A DNA stretch of 64,000 nucleotides, taken from contig NC_092345.1 of the NCBI RefSeq assembly GCF_963676685.1, positions 30,031,585 through 30,095,584 on the forward strand, read 5' to 3'. Positions 34,701-46,147 of this stretch are shown here, piece after piece. A program made the translations under genes and the position numbers. The notes under the pieces were generated by a model that did not search any database, was not told the origin of the DNA, and worked only from the letters and a program-made list of their open reading frames with translations. Within the stretch, counting starts at the first letter, position 1. Each line of letters starts with the position of its first letter. The DNA comes from Mytilus edulis (Eukaryota > Mollusca > Bivalvia > Mytilida > Mytilidae).

Positions 34701-35595
34701 TCATCTAATCTTCGGTATACCTTGAACTACACGTATTTTGCGACTGACTATCTGAACAACGGAACCGAAATTACGTTAGTGATTGCGAAAGGCAGATTAG
34801 CGCAAGTGAAAACCCTTACATAACCGCAACTAGAACTTATGGCCGCAGTTATTGGAACTAGACTAGCTTTTCATGTAAAATCGACCTTCTAATGTAAAAA
34901 CGTGGCTTTCTGGTCGGATAGCTGTATAGTATTGCACTGGTTAAATCATCGAAACTGTTTAAACGATTTATTGTGAATCGAGCGCGAGGAATAACGAAAT
35001 CTACAAAATCAACATTAATGGAGATTTTGCCCAAAAGAATGCAACCCAACCAATCTCTTAACACGAGGAATTGACGTCGATCAATACATCGATAGTGTCC
35101 TTTAAAAAAAGACAGAATTAGTTAACGGTATTGACAATTACAGAAAAAAACGAAGACGAGGAATTTCTAAACAATGAAGTTCATACTGATCACTATGATA
35201 TCAGTAACGTTATAGACAATTGGAAATATTGAAATTTTCAGGAAAGTGATTTGAGTAACTGCTTACGTTCAGCGGTTCATATTTAATTACCAATATATTG
35301 AGATACCAAACATCTGAGATAAAAACACAAGGCAATATCCTAGCACTAGACAATTGTGACTCTTCATAGATGACGGTAGCTTTTTGAGATGCAATGGAAG
35401 GATTCACAGCGGAATCATTTTAGAGAATACCAAATTTCCGTATTTATTACCTGCGAATCATTTACTTACCAAACTGATAGTGACAGACGCACACGAGCGT
35501 TCACTTAATTCGGACTCAATGCTACGCTTACTTACGTATTACAATCGTATTGGGTACCGATACTTAGACAATATGTTAAGGAGTAATTGATCAAG
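34700..35595 (+). pseudogene. BEL/Pao RNase H and integrase N-terminal part, decayed
   Basis: Plus-strand frames give VIAKGRLAQVK and LELMAAVIGTRLAFHVKS (about 34770-34880), VAFWSDSCIVLHWLN (RNase H), WRFCPKECNPTNLLTRGI (about 35020-35065), and the integrase zinc-binding region KLIVTDAHERSLN (about 35475). It breaks off at about 35595. It starts where the minus-strand gag of the previous entry begins, consistent with an inversion inside one element. Confidence 0.75.
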
Positions 35596-35599
35596 TTTT

Positions 35600-35775
35600 C
35601 GCTTTTGTTAATCATTGTAATGTTACGTAAGTGTCACGTGTTGACATTAGAGTCAAAATAAATATACATACATTCTATTCGCTTTTGTTATTGTTAGCTA
35701 TATAGTTGTCCGATGTAACCTCTTAACGATATTGGTGTCAAGTGAACCTCTTAACGATATTGGTGTCAAGTGACC
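35600..35775 (+). repeat. Possible LTR or leader remnant with 28-bp duplication
   Basis: ACCTCTTAACGATATTGGTG occurs twice in tandem (about 35718-35774). The segment TGTCACGTGTTGACATTAGA (from about 35630) resembles GTGTGACATGTTGAAATTAG near 38600, so these may be matching LTR pieces of the following BEL/Pao copy. The match is short and LTR borders could not be set. Confidence 0.35.
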
Positions 35776-38340
35776 AGGATGAATTTACAGCTGAAATTGA
35801 TACTAGCAGGACATAGTAGTGCCGTCTCCGGAATATTCCAGAAATTCGATGAAAAATGGGGAGAGCGGCACAAAACTTGTTGATTCCAATAACCTTCGAA
35901 ACAGAAATCGTTAACTCTGATGATTATTTATTTAATTTAGAAAAAATATACAGCCAATAGCAAAATTTATCTAAGTACAAACATCAACGCTAAACACAAA
36001 TGCCACAAGTTCGCAACATCACGCAAACGTACATGAATGCATAATTTTACATACCTTCATACAAGAGCTTACGTTATTTTTTACGACAAAATTGAAACAT
36101 ATGTACGTGGTTTAGAATCCTTTTGTCAGACAGAGAATACATATGACCCATTATTGGTCCCTATCATATTGAAAAAGTTACCGGGGACGTACGCATAAAT
36201 CTTACAAGACACCATGAATCAAATAGTTGGCAATTAAATGAACTACTACATATACTATCTCAAGAACTCAACATTATGGAGAGAGGCAATTCATCTGATC
36301 ATACGGAAACTTAAACCACTACAGCAGCATTTCACACCAATGCAAAGGTACGTACAAAATAAATCAACACAAATAAACGTAAAATCATGTGTACTTTTGT
36401 AACGAATCACATGTTCCCGTTAATTGCACTAAGATAATTGATCAAACAGCAAATATTTCTGTTGTTAAACAGCATCGTTTATGTTTTAACTGTCTTTGAC
36501 ACCCAATATAGCTGATTGCAAATCACACAAAAGTTGCAGGAAATGTAAAATAAAGCAGCATACTAGTTTATGCAAAGACGAGGTTAAAAAGATGAAAAAC
36601 AGAGTAACACTAATGAATATATTACTAGTAACACAATTCAGTAAACACAACACAACGCGAAGAAAACGGGTACAGTTCTTCACTCACAGACACAGACTAA
36701 AAACAGGCACAATCAATTGAATACCTGCAAATCCAGATCACACACTTACGTCAATGATGAACATATTAGTAGGTCACAAAGTTGAAGAGTAGAACTTTTA
36801 TAATGGAGAAATTTATAGAAGTTGAAGCTGCTAGTATAAATAATAGTGACAACAAATCTGAAAACAGACAATTCCAAGATGTATATAAATCAAATGGTAG
36901 AGGTTACCATATGGAAACATAAAGATATGTTGATAAGTTACCTTGTAAGGAGGAATACCACACCTTACTAGACAACAGAAGTATTGAATAACGGAGAACA
37001 GAAAATGTCATTAAGCGTCTTAATCGTGAACTTACACTTTTACAGAAAAACGGAAAAATTATTAATGAACAAGAAAAACGTAGATTTATCGAGAGAGTTG
37101 ATGAACGATCAGCCAAAACAATTGTTCATTCCATACCGCACCACCATTTCCGTAAAAAGTCGTCAACCACGCCAATCAGAATTGTATTTGACTGTAGCTG
37201 CAAACCTTCACCTATTAATCTAAGCTTAAATGATTGTTTGATGGATCTTTGGCCAAACTTTAATGATTTAACTGGAATTTTTCTCCGCTTTAGAATGCAC
37301 AAATACGCCGTCTCGACAGGTATAGAAAAAAGCCTTACTTATTATGGGCTGGATGAAGAGGATCGTGATGTTACCAGATTCTCTTATGCGTAGTAACCCG
37401 GATGACCCAAATAGTCAACTAACCGCAAACAGATTCAAGTCAGTATAATTTGGAGCAACTTTCTCTCCGTTTATCCTAAATGCTGTTATACGTAAACATT
37501 TGACTGCAATTCAACAGACTGGACAGCAATGTTAAAGAAATACTTTTATGTTGACAATATTATATCGAGCTTTAATTAACAAAGAGCTTTGTTAGACTTC
37601 TTCCATGCATCACGTTTAGTATTTGTAAATGATTTGTATGATGCGAGAGCATAAGAAATTGAACATTTATCAAAATCATCATGTAACCGAGAAGCTTAAT
37701 CCTTATGGAACAATTTTGTTCGGTGGATGGTGGGAGAGATTGAGAGGAATAACGAAAAACTGCATTAAACGAGCACATATGGACAATAAAACACTCAACA
37801 CGATAATGACTGAAGTAGAACGTTTACTCAGTGATCGCCCACTAACATGCGTTTCATCGGATCAAACGCGGACGACGAACCCCTTACTCCGTCACATTTA
37901 TTATATTGAAAACGAACCAAGACGCTACCGTATAACGGCCTTAAAGACTGTAGTTTACAACCAGGAACGAAAGACACTACGCATGAACCAGTAACTGGCT
38001 AGACAATCGAAGTTTCTTTCATTAATTCTTAAAAACTACATAAAAAGATGGAAGCAGGAATACATAAATTCGCTTAGGAAATATTACCGATACACAGATC
38101 GAAACACATAGAACATTAACGTCGGAAATATGTAGTTCAGATTCAGGACTATGTATCTAGAGTAAATTGGACTTTGACGATCATTGACAAATTATTTTAC
38201 GGCAAAGATGGACTTACACGATCACCCATAATTCGAACAAAAACTGGTTTGATATCTAGACCAATCATCAAACTTGAATTCTTTGGAACTTGAAAATATA
38301 GCAGCTCAGAGTGAGGAAAAGACGAAAATAAAAACATAGA
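35776..38340 (+). pseudogene. Second BEL/Pao copy, gag to integrase, internally deleted
   Basis: Order on the plus strand: gag (DKIETYVRGLESF about 36090, LVPIILKKLPG about 36155), a CCHC zinc-knuckle region (ADCKSHKSCRKCKIKQHTSL, about 36510-36570), RT (IIHEQEK-like start about 37060, TTPIRIV, LNDCLM, FRMHKYAVSTGIEK, YGLDEEDRDVTRF, 37150-37385, then YVDNII at about 37550), and integrase C-terminus (LNPYGTILFGGWWERL, VERLLSDRPLT, 37695-37850). Sequence between the RT YVDD-type box and the integrase end is missing, and stops interrupt every domain. No protein could be made. Confidence 0.85.
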
Positions 38341-38639
38341 CTAACATGTGTTAAATATAAATCGTGAAAAGTAAAATGATAACGTGTGATTAGCATATGG
38401 ACATTAAAATGAATTTAAACCGTGGGCTGTTAAATATTTTACATATAAACTTTAAAATTTTACTAGTAATTTATTTTATTAGAACTTTAATAATTAATGT
38501 TGTGATCACTTTCATTTATTAAGTAATTCATGTGCGGCCAAAGTATGTTAAGAGCAAAATCACAAACGCAACGTTCTCGCTGCCCATATTCATTGTAACA
38601 TGTGTGACATGTTGAAATTAGAGCTTGAATAGAAAGAAT
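38341..38639. other. AT-rich stretch between BEL/Pao copy and minus satellite
   Basis: No gene. It may contain the 3' LTR of the preceding element; see the short similarity near 38600. Confidence 0.35.
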
Positions 38640-41600
38640 TATTCACACGAGTCATTATATCAGAGGGAGAGGTATCCATTGCCTCAAAAATGACAAAAAT
38701 CTTTAATGCCCTAGACTCGTACGACTTAGCCAGGAAAGGATAAGGTTGGTACCTTTATATATCACAAAGTCGAAATGAACTATTGCCAGCTGCCCAAACC
38801 AAGACATTTTCCACATGGGTCATGACACAAGAGGTATATGTAGTAGTTGTATAATGACCCATAGTACTTATGTCCTAGACCCGTACGAGTTTGTCAGGAG
38901 GGGATAACAAGGGTTGTGGTACTCCGATTCATCACGAAGTCGAAAAAAACTATTGCCGGATGGCCAAATTAAGAAATTCTCCACGTGGGTCATTATATCA
39001 GAGGAAGAAATAGGAATTGCCTCTAAAATGACCCATACTACTATACCCTAGACCGTACGACCTAGTCAGCAAAGAGAAAGATGGGCACCTTTATATATCT
39101 CGCAGTCGAATTGAACTATTGACGACTTGTCAAACTAAAAGATTCTCCTCTTGGACCATGATACAGAGGTTAAGGTACTAATTACCTTTAAAATGACCAG
39201 CAAGTAAAAGTATGTTTGAATATTTTGATATACAAGAGTACTTCCCTTACCCTTTTCCTACCAATACGTACGGATCTATGATATACGATACATGGGCCTT
39301 TTTAGAGAAAACACCTACGCTAATCTTTTTGTTAGCCCACAAGGAGAAACTCTTAGTTTGGTCTTTGTGATATACAAGAGTACTTCCCTTTGCTGTTCAA
39401 CAGGTACGGGTCTAGGACATAAGAACCATGGGTAATTTTTGAGGCAACAATATTCCATACATCTGATATGTTTGACAACGCAATCAGGGTTAGTGCTATG
39501 GCCCATCTTAAAGGCAATGGCTACCTCTACCTCTGCGAATATGGTCCACGTTTAGATTATCTTAGTCGGTCAGCTGGCAATATTTCATTTTGACTTCGTT
39601 GTACACCAGGATACTATATCCCCCTTTAAACCGTCTGCTGACAAATTTACACAGGTCTAGGGCATGATTGTTATGGGCCATTTTAGAGGAAATGCCTACC
39701 TCTACCACTGGTATAATGGCCCACGTGGAGAATCTCATAGTTTGGCCAGCCGGCAATAATTCAGATCGAATTCGTTGTATACCGTGACACCACATCCCCC
39801 CTATTAACCCTTTACTGACAAAATCGTACGGGTCTAGGGTATAAGTGTTATAGGCCATTTTAAAGGCAATAAGTACCTCTTCCTCCGGTATCATTGCCCA
39901 CGTGGTGAATCTCTTCGTTTGGCCAGCCGGCAATAGTTCATTTTCGAATTTGTGATATACCAGGGTACCCCCCCCCCCCTTATCCTTTTCTGACTAACTC
40001 GTACGGGTCTAGGGCATAAGTGCTATGGGCCATTTTAGAGGCAATACCAACCTCTACCTCTACCTCTGGTATAATGGTCGATGTGGAGAATCTCTTAGTT
40101 TGGCCAGCCAGCAATAGTTCAGTTCGAATTCGTTGTATCCGGGATACCATATCCCCCCTTTGAACCCTCTACTGACAAACTCGTACGGGTCTAGGGTATA
40201 AGTGCTATGGGCCATTTTAAAGGCAATAAGTACCTCTTCCTCTGGTATCATTGCCCACGTGGAGAATCTCTTCGTTTGGCCAGCCGGCAATAGTTCATTT
40301 TCGAATTTGTGATATACCAGGGTACCCCCCTTATCCTTTTCTGACTAACTCATACGGGTCTAGGGCATAAGTGCTATGGGCCATTTAAGAGGCAATACCA
40401 ACCTCTACCTCTGGTATAATGGTCGATGTGGAGAATCTCTTAGTTTGGCCAGCCGGCAATAGTTCAGTTCGAATTCGTTGTATCCGGGATACCATATCCC
40501 CCCTTTTAACCCTCTACTGACAAACTCGTACGGGTCTAGAGTATAAGTGCTATGGGCCATTTTAAAGGCAATAAGTACCTCTTCCTCTGGTATCATTGCC
40601 CACGTGGAGAATCTCTTCGTTTGGCCAGCCGGCAATAGTTCATTTTCGAATTTGTGATATACCAGGGTACCCCCCTTATCCTTTTCTGACTAACTCGTAC
40701 GGGTCTAGGGCATAAGTGCTATGGGCCATTTAAGAGGCAATACCAACCTCTACCTCTGGTATAATGGTCGATGTGGAGAATCTCTTAGTTTGGCCAGCCG
40801 GCAATAGTTCAGTTCGAATTCGTTGTATCCGGGATACCATATCCCCCCTTTTAACCCTCTACTGACAAACTCGTACGGGTCTAGAGTATAAGTGCTATGG
40901 GCCATTTTAAAGGCAATAAGTACCTCTTCCTCTGGTATCATTGCCCACGTGGAGAATCTCTTCGTTTGGCCAGCCGGCAATAGTTCATTTTCGAATTTGT
41001 GATATACCAGGGTACCCCCCTTATCCTTTTCTGACTAACTCGTACGGGTCTAGGGCATAAGTGCTATGGGCCATTTTAGAGGCAATACCAACCTCTACCT
41101 CTGGTATAATGGTCGATGTGGAGAATCTCTTAGTTTGGCCAGCCGGCAATAGTTCAGTTCGAATTCGTTGTATCCGGGATACCATATCCCCCCTTTGAAC
41201 CCTCTACTGACAAACTCGTACGGGTCTAGGGTATTAGTGCTATTGGCCATTTTAAAGGCAATAAGTATCTCTTCCTCTGGTATCATTGCCCACGTGGAGA
41301 ATCTCTTCGTTTGGCCAGCCGGCAATAGTTCATTTTCGAATTTGTGATATACCAGGGTACCCCCCTTATCCTTTTCTGACTAACTCGTACGGGTCTAGGG
41401 CATAAGTGCTATGAGCCATTTTAGAGGCAATACCAACCTCTACCTCTGGTATAATGGTCGATGTGGAGAATCTCTTAGTTTGGCCAGCCGGCAATAGTTC
41501 AATTCGAATTCGTTGTATCCGGGATACCATATCCCCCCTTTGAACCCTCTACTGACAAACTCGTACGGGTCTAGGGTATAAGTGCTATGGGCCATTTTAA

Positions 41601-43750
41601 AGGCAATAAGTACCTCTTCCTCTGGTATCATTGCTCACGTGGAGAATCTCTTCGTTTGGCCAGCCGGCAATAGTTCATTTTCGAATTTGTGATATACCAG
41701 GGTACCCCCCTTATCCTTTTCTGACTAACTCATACGGGTCTAGGGCATAAGTGCTATGGGCCATTTTAGAGGCAATACCAACCTCTACCTCTGGTATAAT
41801 GGTCGATGTGGAGAATCTCTTAGTTTGGCCAGCCGGCAATAGTTCAGTTCGAATTCGTTGTATCCGGGATACCATATTCCCCATTGAACCCTCTACTGAC
41901 AAACTCGTACGGGTCTAGGGTATAAGTGCTATGGGCCGTTTTAAAGGCAATAAGTACCTTTTCCTCTGGTATCATTGCCCACGTGGAGAATCTCTTCGTT
42001 TGGCCAGCCGGCAATAGTTCATTTTCGAATTTGTGATATACCAGGGTACCCCCCTTATCCTTTTCTGACTATCTCGTACGGGTCTAGGGCATAAGTGCTA
42101 TGCGCCATTTTAGAGGCAATACCAACCTCTACCTCTGGTATAATGGTCGATGTGGAGAATCTCTTAGTTTGGACCAGCCGGCAGTAGTTCAGTTCGAATT
42201 CGTTGTATCCGGGATACCATATCCCCCCTTTGAACCTTCTACTGACAAACTCGTACGGGTCTAGGGTATAAGTGCTATGGGCCATTTCAAAGGCAATAAG
42301 TACCTCTTCCTCTGGTATCATTGCCCACGTGGAGAATCTCTTCGTTTGGCCAGCCGGCAATAGTTCATTTTCGAATTTGTGATATACCAGGGTACCCCCC
42401 TTATCCTTTTCTGACTAACTCGTACGGGTCTAGGGCATAAGTGCTATGGGCCATTTTAGAGGCAATACCAACCTCTACCTCTGGTATAATGGTCGATGTG
42501 GAGAATCTCTTAGTTTGGCCAGCCGGCAATAGTTCAGTTCGAATTCGTTGTATCCGGGATACCATATTCCCCATTGAACCCTCTACTGACAAACTCGTAC
42601 GGGTCTAGGGTATAAGTGCTCAGAGCCATTTTAAAGGCAATAAGTACCTCTTCCTCTGGTATCATTGCCCACGTGGAGAATCTCTTCGTTTGGCCAGCCG
42701 GCAATAGTTCATTTTCGAATTTGTGATATACCAGGGTACCCCCCTTATCCTTTCCAGACTAACTCGTACGGGTCTAGGGCATAAGTGCTCTGAGCCATTT
42801 TATAGACAATACCAACCTCTACCTCTGGTATGATGGTCGATGTGGAGAATCTCTTAGTTTGGCCAGCCGGCAATAGTTCAGTTCGAATTCGTTGTAAACC
42901 GGAATACCATATCCCCCCTTTTAACCCTCTACTGACAAACTCGTACGGGTCTAGGGTACAAGTTCTAAGAGCCATTTTAAAGGCAATAAGTACCTCTTCC
43001 TCTGGTATCATTGCCCACGTGGAGAATCTCTTCGTTTGGCCAGCCGGCAATAGTTCATTTTCGAATTTGTGATATACCAGGGTACCCCCCTTATCCTTTT
43101 CTGACTAACTCGTACGGGTCTAGGGCATAAGTGCTATGGGCCATTTTAGAGGCAATACCAACCTCTACCTCTGGTATAATGGTCGATGTGGAGAATCTCT
43201 TAGTTTGGGCCAGCCGGCAATAGTTCAGTTCGAATTCGTTGTATCCGGGATACCATATCCCCCCTTTGAACCCTCTACTGACAAACTCGTACGGGTCAAG
43301 GGTATAAGTGCTATGGGCCATTTTAAAGGCAATAAGTACCTCTTCCTCTGGTATCATTGCCTACGTGGAGAATCTCTTCGTTTGGCCAGCCGGCAATAGT
43401 TCATTTTAGAATTTGTGATATACCAGGGTACCCCCCTTATCCTTTCCAGACTAACTCGTACGTGTCTAGGGCATAAGTGCTCTGAGCCATTTTATAGGCA
43501 ATACCAACCTCTACCTCTGGTATGATGGTCGATGTGGAGAATCTCTTAGTTTGGCCAGCCGGCAATAGTTCAGTTCGAATTCGTTGTAAACCGGAATACC
43601 ATATCCCCCTTTTAACCCTCTACTGACAAACTCGTACGGGTCTAGGGTACAAGTGCTAAGAGCCATTTTAAAGGCAATAAGTACCTCTTCCTCTGGTATT
43701 ATTGCCCACGTGGAGAATCTCTTCGTTTGGCCAGCCGGCAATAGTTCATT
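38640..43750 (-). repeat. Satellite array, minus arm: same ~345-bp dimer inverted
   Basis: GAGAATCTCTTCGTTTGGCC recurs about every 345 bases (for example 40261, 40606, 40951, 41296 and onward). These are the same A and B half-units as in the plus arm, reverse-complemented, about 14-15 dimers. Units from about 40000 to 43700 are nearly identical; from 38640 to 39900 they are eroded and rearranged. A poly-C run at about 39970 marks one unit. The GCCTATAAAATGG subtype of the plus arm appears here only near the outer end (42720-43700). Open frames in it are a by-product. Confidence 0.95.
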
Positions 43751-44799
43751 TTTGAACTTTTGTAGGATTTCATCATCCCCTTGAGAAGTTATCTCCCTTA
43801 TATTGATTTTTTTCAACATGGCCCCCCCTTGTTGTTTTTAAAGATATCATGACTTTATTTGGACAATAGGCAGATCTAATCATGATGTATTACCATATGA
43901 GGCTGCAAAGGATTTCATCATCCCCTATGAGAGTTATATCCCCTTGAAACAATTTCTTTCCTTTGCATTTTTCTCTTTTAAAGGCAATGATATAAATTGT
44001 TAATGTTAGATTAATGACTGAGATTGGTCTCCGTAATTTTGAAGAATTATATGTCATTGAAATAGTACTTGACAGTTTTTATTTTTCTGTTGTTTTTATT
44101 TCTGCAATTAACTATGTTTCTATTTTTTCTGATCTGTTTAAATAGAAAATACTGTCTGTATTGTATGTTTTAGTTTCATGATTGGACTATATTTGTAGAC
44201 AACGAACAACGAACAAATTATGGAATGCCCATATGACCATCAATTCTCTGTAATTCCTAAATTTCTATACTAGTATTCAATCATTTTTTTTATTTATTGT
44301 AGCTTACATTAATTCAATAATCACAAAATTTTAATAAGAACTGTTCTTTACTTTATTTGTTTGTTGTAATGTCCCATTAAATTTCTATATTTAATTATAT
44401 TTATTTCAACTTGTTATTGCTTGAGTTTACATTATTTCTCTTATCACAGAATGTTAAAAGACCATTACTTTGTTTTATATTTATGGAAGCATTTGCATTG
44501 TTTTTATTACATTTACAATGTTATTTAAAGACGCAGACCTAGAAGTCCTTGAAGAAGACCAAAAGTTAATTTAGTAAACGCGGACCTCGAAGAAGACACC
44601 CATTGACATGCCTGTTTGAAGTAATATCACTTATAAATAGGAACGTTATTTAATCATAGTTATCGTTCATAGTTTCTAACAACACTTCTTCGAACGCAAG
44701 TCATCTCATGAATATTATTGCCGGCTCATGAATATTATTGAAGGCTGGCCTCATGAATATTAACGCCGGCTGCTATCGACGGCTAGATCCACACTAGTG
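43751..44799 (-). repeat. Right terminal inverted repeat and an arm-specific segment
   Basis: From 43990 to 44799 it mirrors 21507-22090 (for example GGTCTCCGTAATTTTGAAGA and CTCATGAATATTA blocks). It is longer than the left TIR by internal indels. The first part (43751-43985), containing ATTTCATCATCCCC twice, has no partner at the left side. Confidence 0.7.
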
Positions 44800-44806
44800 A
44801 TTTTTG

Positions 44807-46135
44807 CCTTTCAAAAGTTTCGACGAGAGATATTTTACGGCTATGTAATTCTGCATTTAAAAAATTATATATGACGACAAAAAATCTTATCAACTTTTCA
44901 ATTATCAAATGATTAAAAATATATGAGAAAAAAATCTCTGGGTCATTTCAGTGCTGCTTCCCTGACTCAAAGCAATTAAATTTTGAAGAAAAAGCCATTT
45001 TTAATTTTGACCCTTGAATTCGAAAAGTTATATAAATATAAAAACTAACATTTTCAATAAACATATCATTCTATATGCTGTGCTAAGTTTTCTTTATTAC
45101 CAAGCCACATACATGACAACAAAAATACCAAACTCAGAGGACAATTCTAAACGGAAAGCTCAACAGCCCAAACAGTTCAAACGAATGGATAACAACTGAC
45201 ATATTCTTTACATGGTACAGACATTTTCTTAATATGTGAATCGTACTTTAAATATAGAAGACAAATTGTTTACTTAGTTTGATAATACGTTTATTTCTAG
45301 TAATCTTCTTACTATTTTTGATGGTAACATATTAAAATAGCGTCTCAAGAGTTTGTTATAAGTGATAACCGACACTGATGTTTATACAGACTTCAATAAC
45401 TAAGAATAGATATTTAAAAGTATTAAATATAGGTACAAACTTTAAAAGTGTCATACTTACCCTGCATTGAAAACGGAAGAAAGACAGACAAGAGAAGGTA
45501 TTTCACACAACAGCAACATAATAGGTAACGTACACGATATCTCCAGATTTAACACACCATAATATTTTAAAAGAAAACACATGTACCAAGTCAGCAATAT
45601 TACAGTTGTTTCCATACGTTCCGTTTGTTCATAAAATCTGACGTTTGATTTTTGTCGGTTTTTTTTTTTTTTTTTTTTTTTTTTATGAACTTCCCCTTTT
45701 TTCGAATATACCTTGGAGTTCGGTATTTTTGTTATTATACTTTTTTCCATTCAACAATATTTAAACCTGTATTTGTGATACTGAATAATTAATTTTATTT
45801 AGAATGGGTAAATGCAAATTATAGATTTAAGTTTATCAATATCTCATGTTAAAAATTGTATATACAGCGCACGTTTAATTTTTTTTTTTTGGAGCACCCA
45901 ATCGTAGCTTTTGATAGCCTGGGATTTGACCATGATTTTTTAGTTTTTAGTATACGGATATGGATAATAAAATACCCGTTGCTAGAAAAAAAAAGAAATC
46001 TTGATGCCAAAATTAATTGGGTTAATAATTGAATACAAATAGATAGAAATGAGAAATAAAAAAATAAAAAAACAGACTTTTTTTTGCATCTGAGTGGCTA
46101 CTACCTCATCACTCACCTATATTTCGTTATTTGCA
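44807..46135. other. Intergenic region upstream of the plus-strand FMO gene
   Basis: AT-rich, with a long T run at about 45659-45684. No gene seen. The promoter and any 5'-UTR exon of the FMO gene should be here; a likely 3' splice site (TATTTGCAG) ends at 46136. Confidence 0.5.
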
Positions 46136-46147
46136 GATTATTGAAAA

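Larger units (their letters stand above)
21507..44799. mobile_element. 23.3-kb foldback-type element with TIRs, inverted satellite arms and a 7-bp flanking duplication
   Basis: The left end CACTAGTGTGGATCTAGCCG (from 21507) is mirrored at the right end (to 44799). ATTTTTG lies directly outside both ends (21500-21506 and 44800-44806); since CACTAGTG is its own reverse complement, the duplication could also be read as 9 bp. Inside come unique TIR sequence, then inverted arrays of the same ~346-bp satellite (plus 22091-27290; minus 38640-43750). A mosaic core (27290-38640) of decayed retroelements and a CXC-gene palindrome follows. No transposase seen. Long TIRs with tandem repeats inside are known from Drosophila FB and Galileo elements, the latter with 7-bp duplications; kinship is inference only. 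An inverted duplication of host satellite is the main alternative. Confidence 0.75.

Noticed and set aside
21507-44799. Reading the giant inverted structure as a Polinton/Maverick or other virus-like element
   Set aside because: No capsid, polymerase B, integrase of that type or ATPase frames are visible; the only polymerase remnants are BEL/Pao and a non-LTR-like reverse transcriptase.
21507-44799. Assembly artefact as the full explanation of the giant inverted repeat
   Set aside because: The two arms differ in unit number, subtypes, insertions and TIR indels, and the ends are flanked by a short direct repeat. A simple mis-joined duplicate would be identical. It still needs long-read confirmation.
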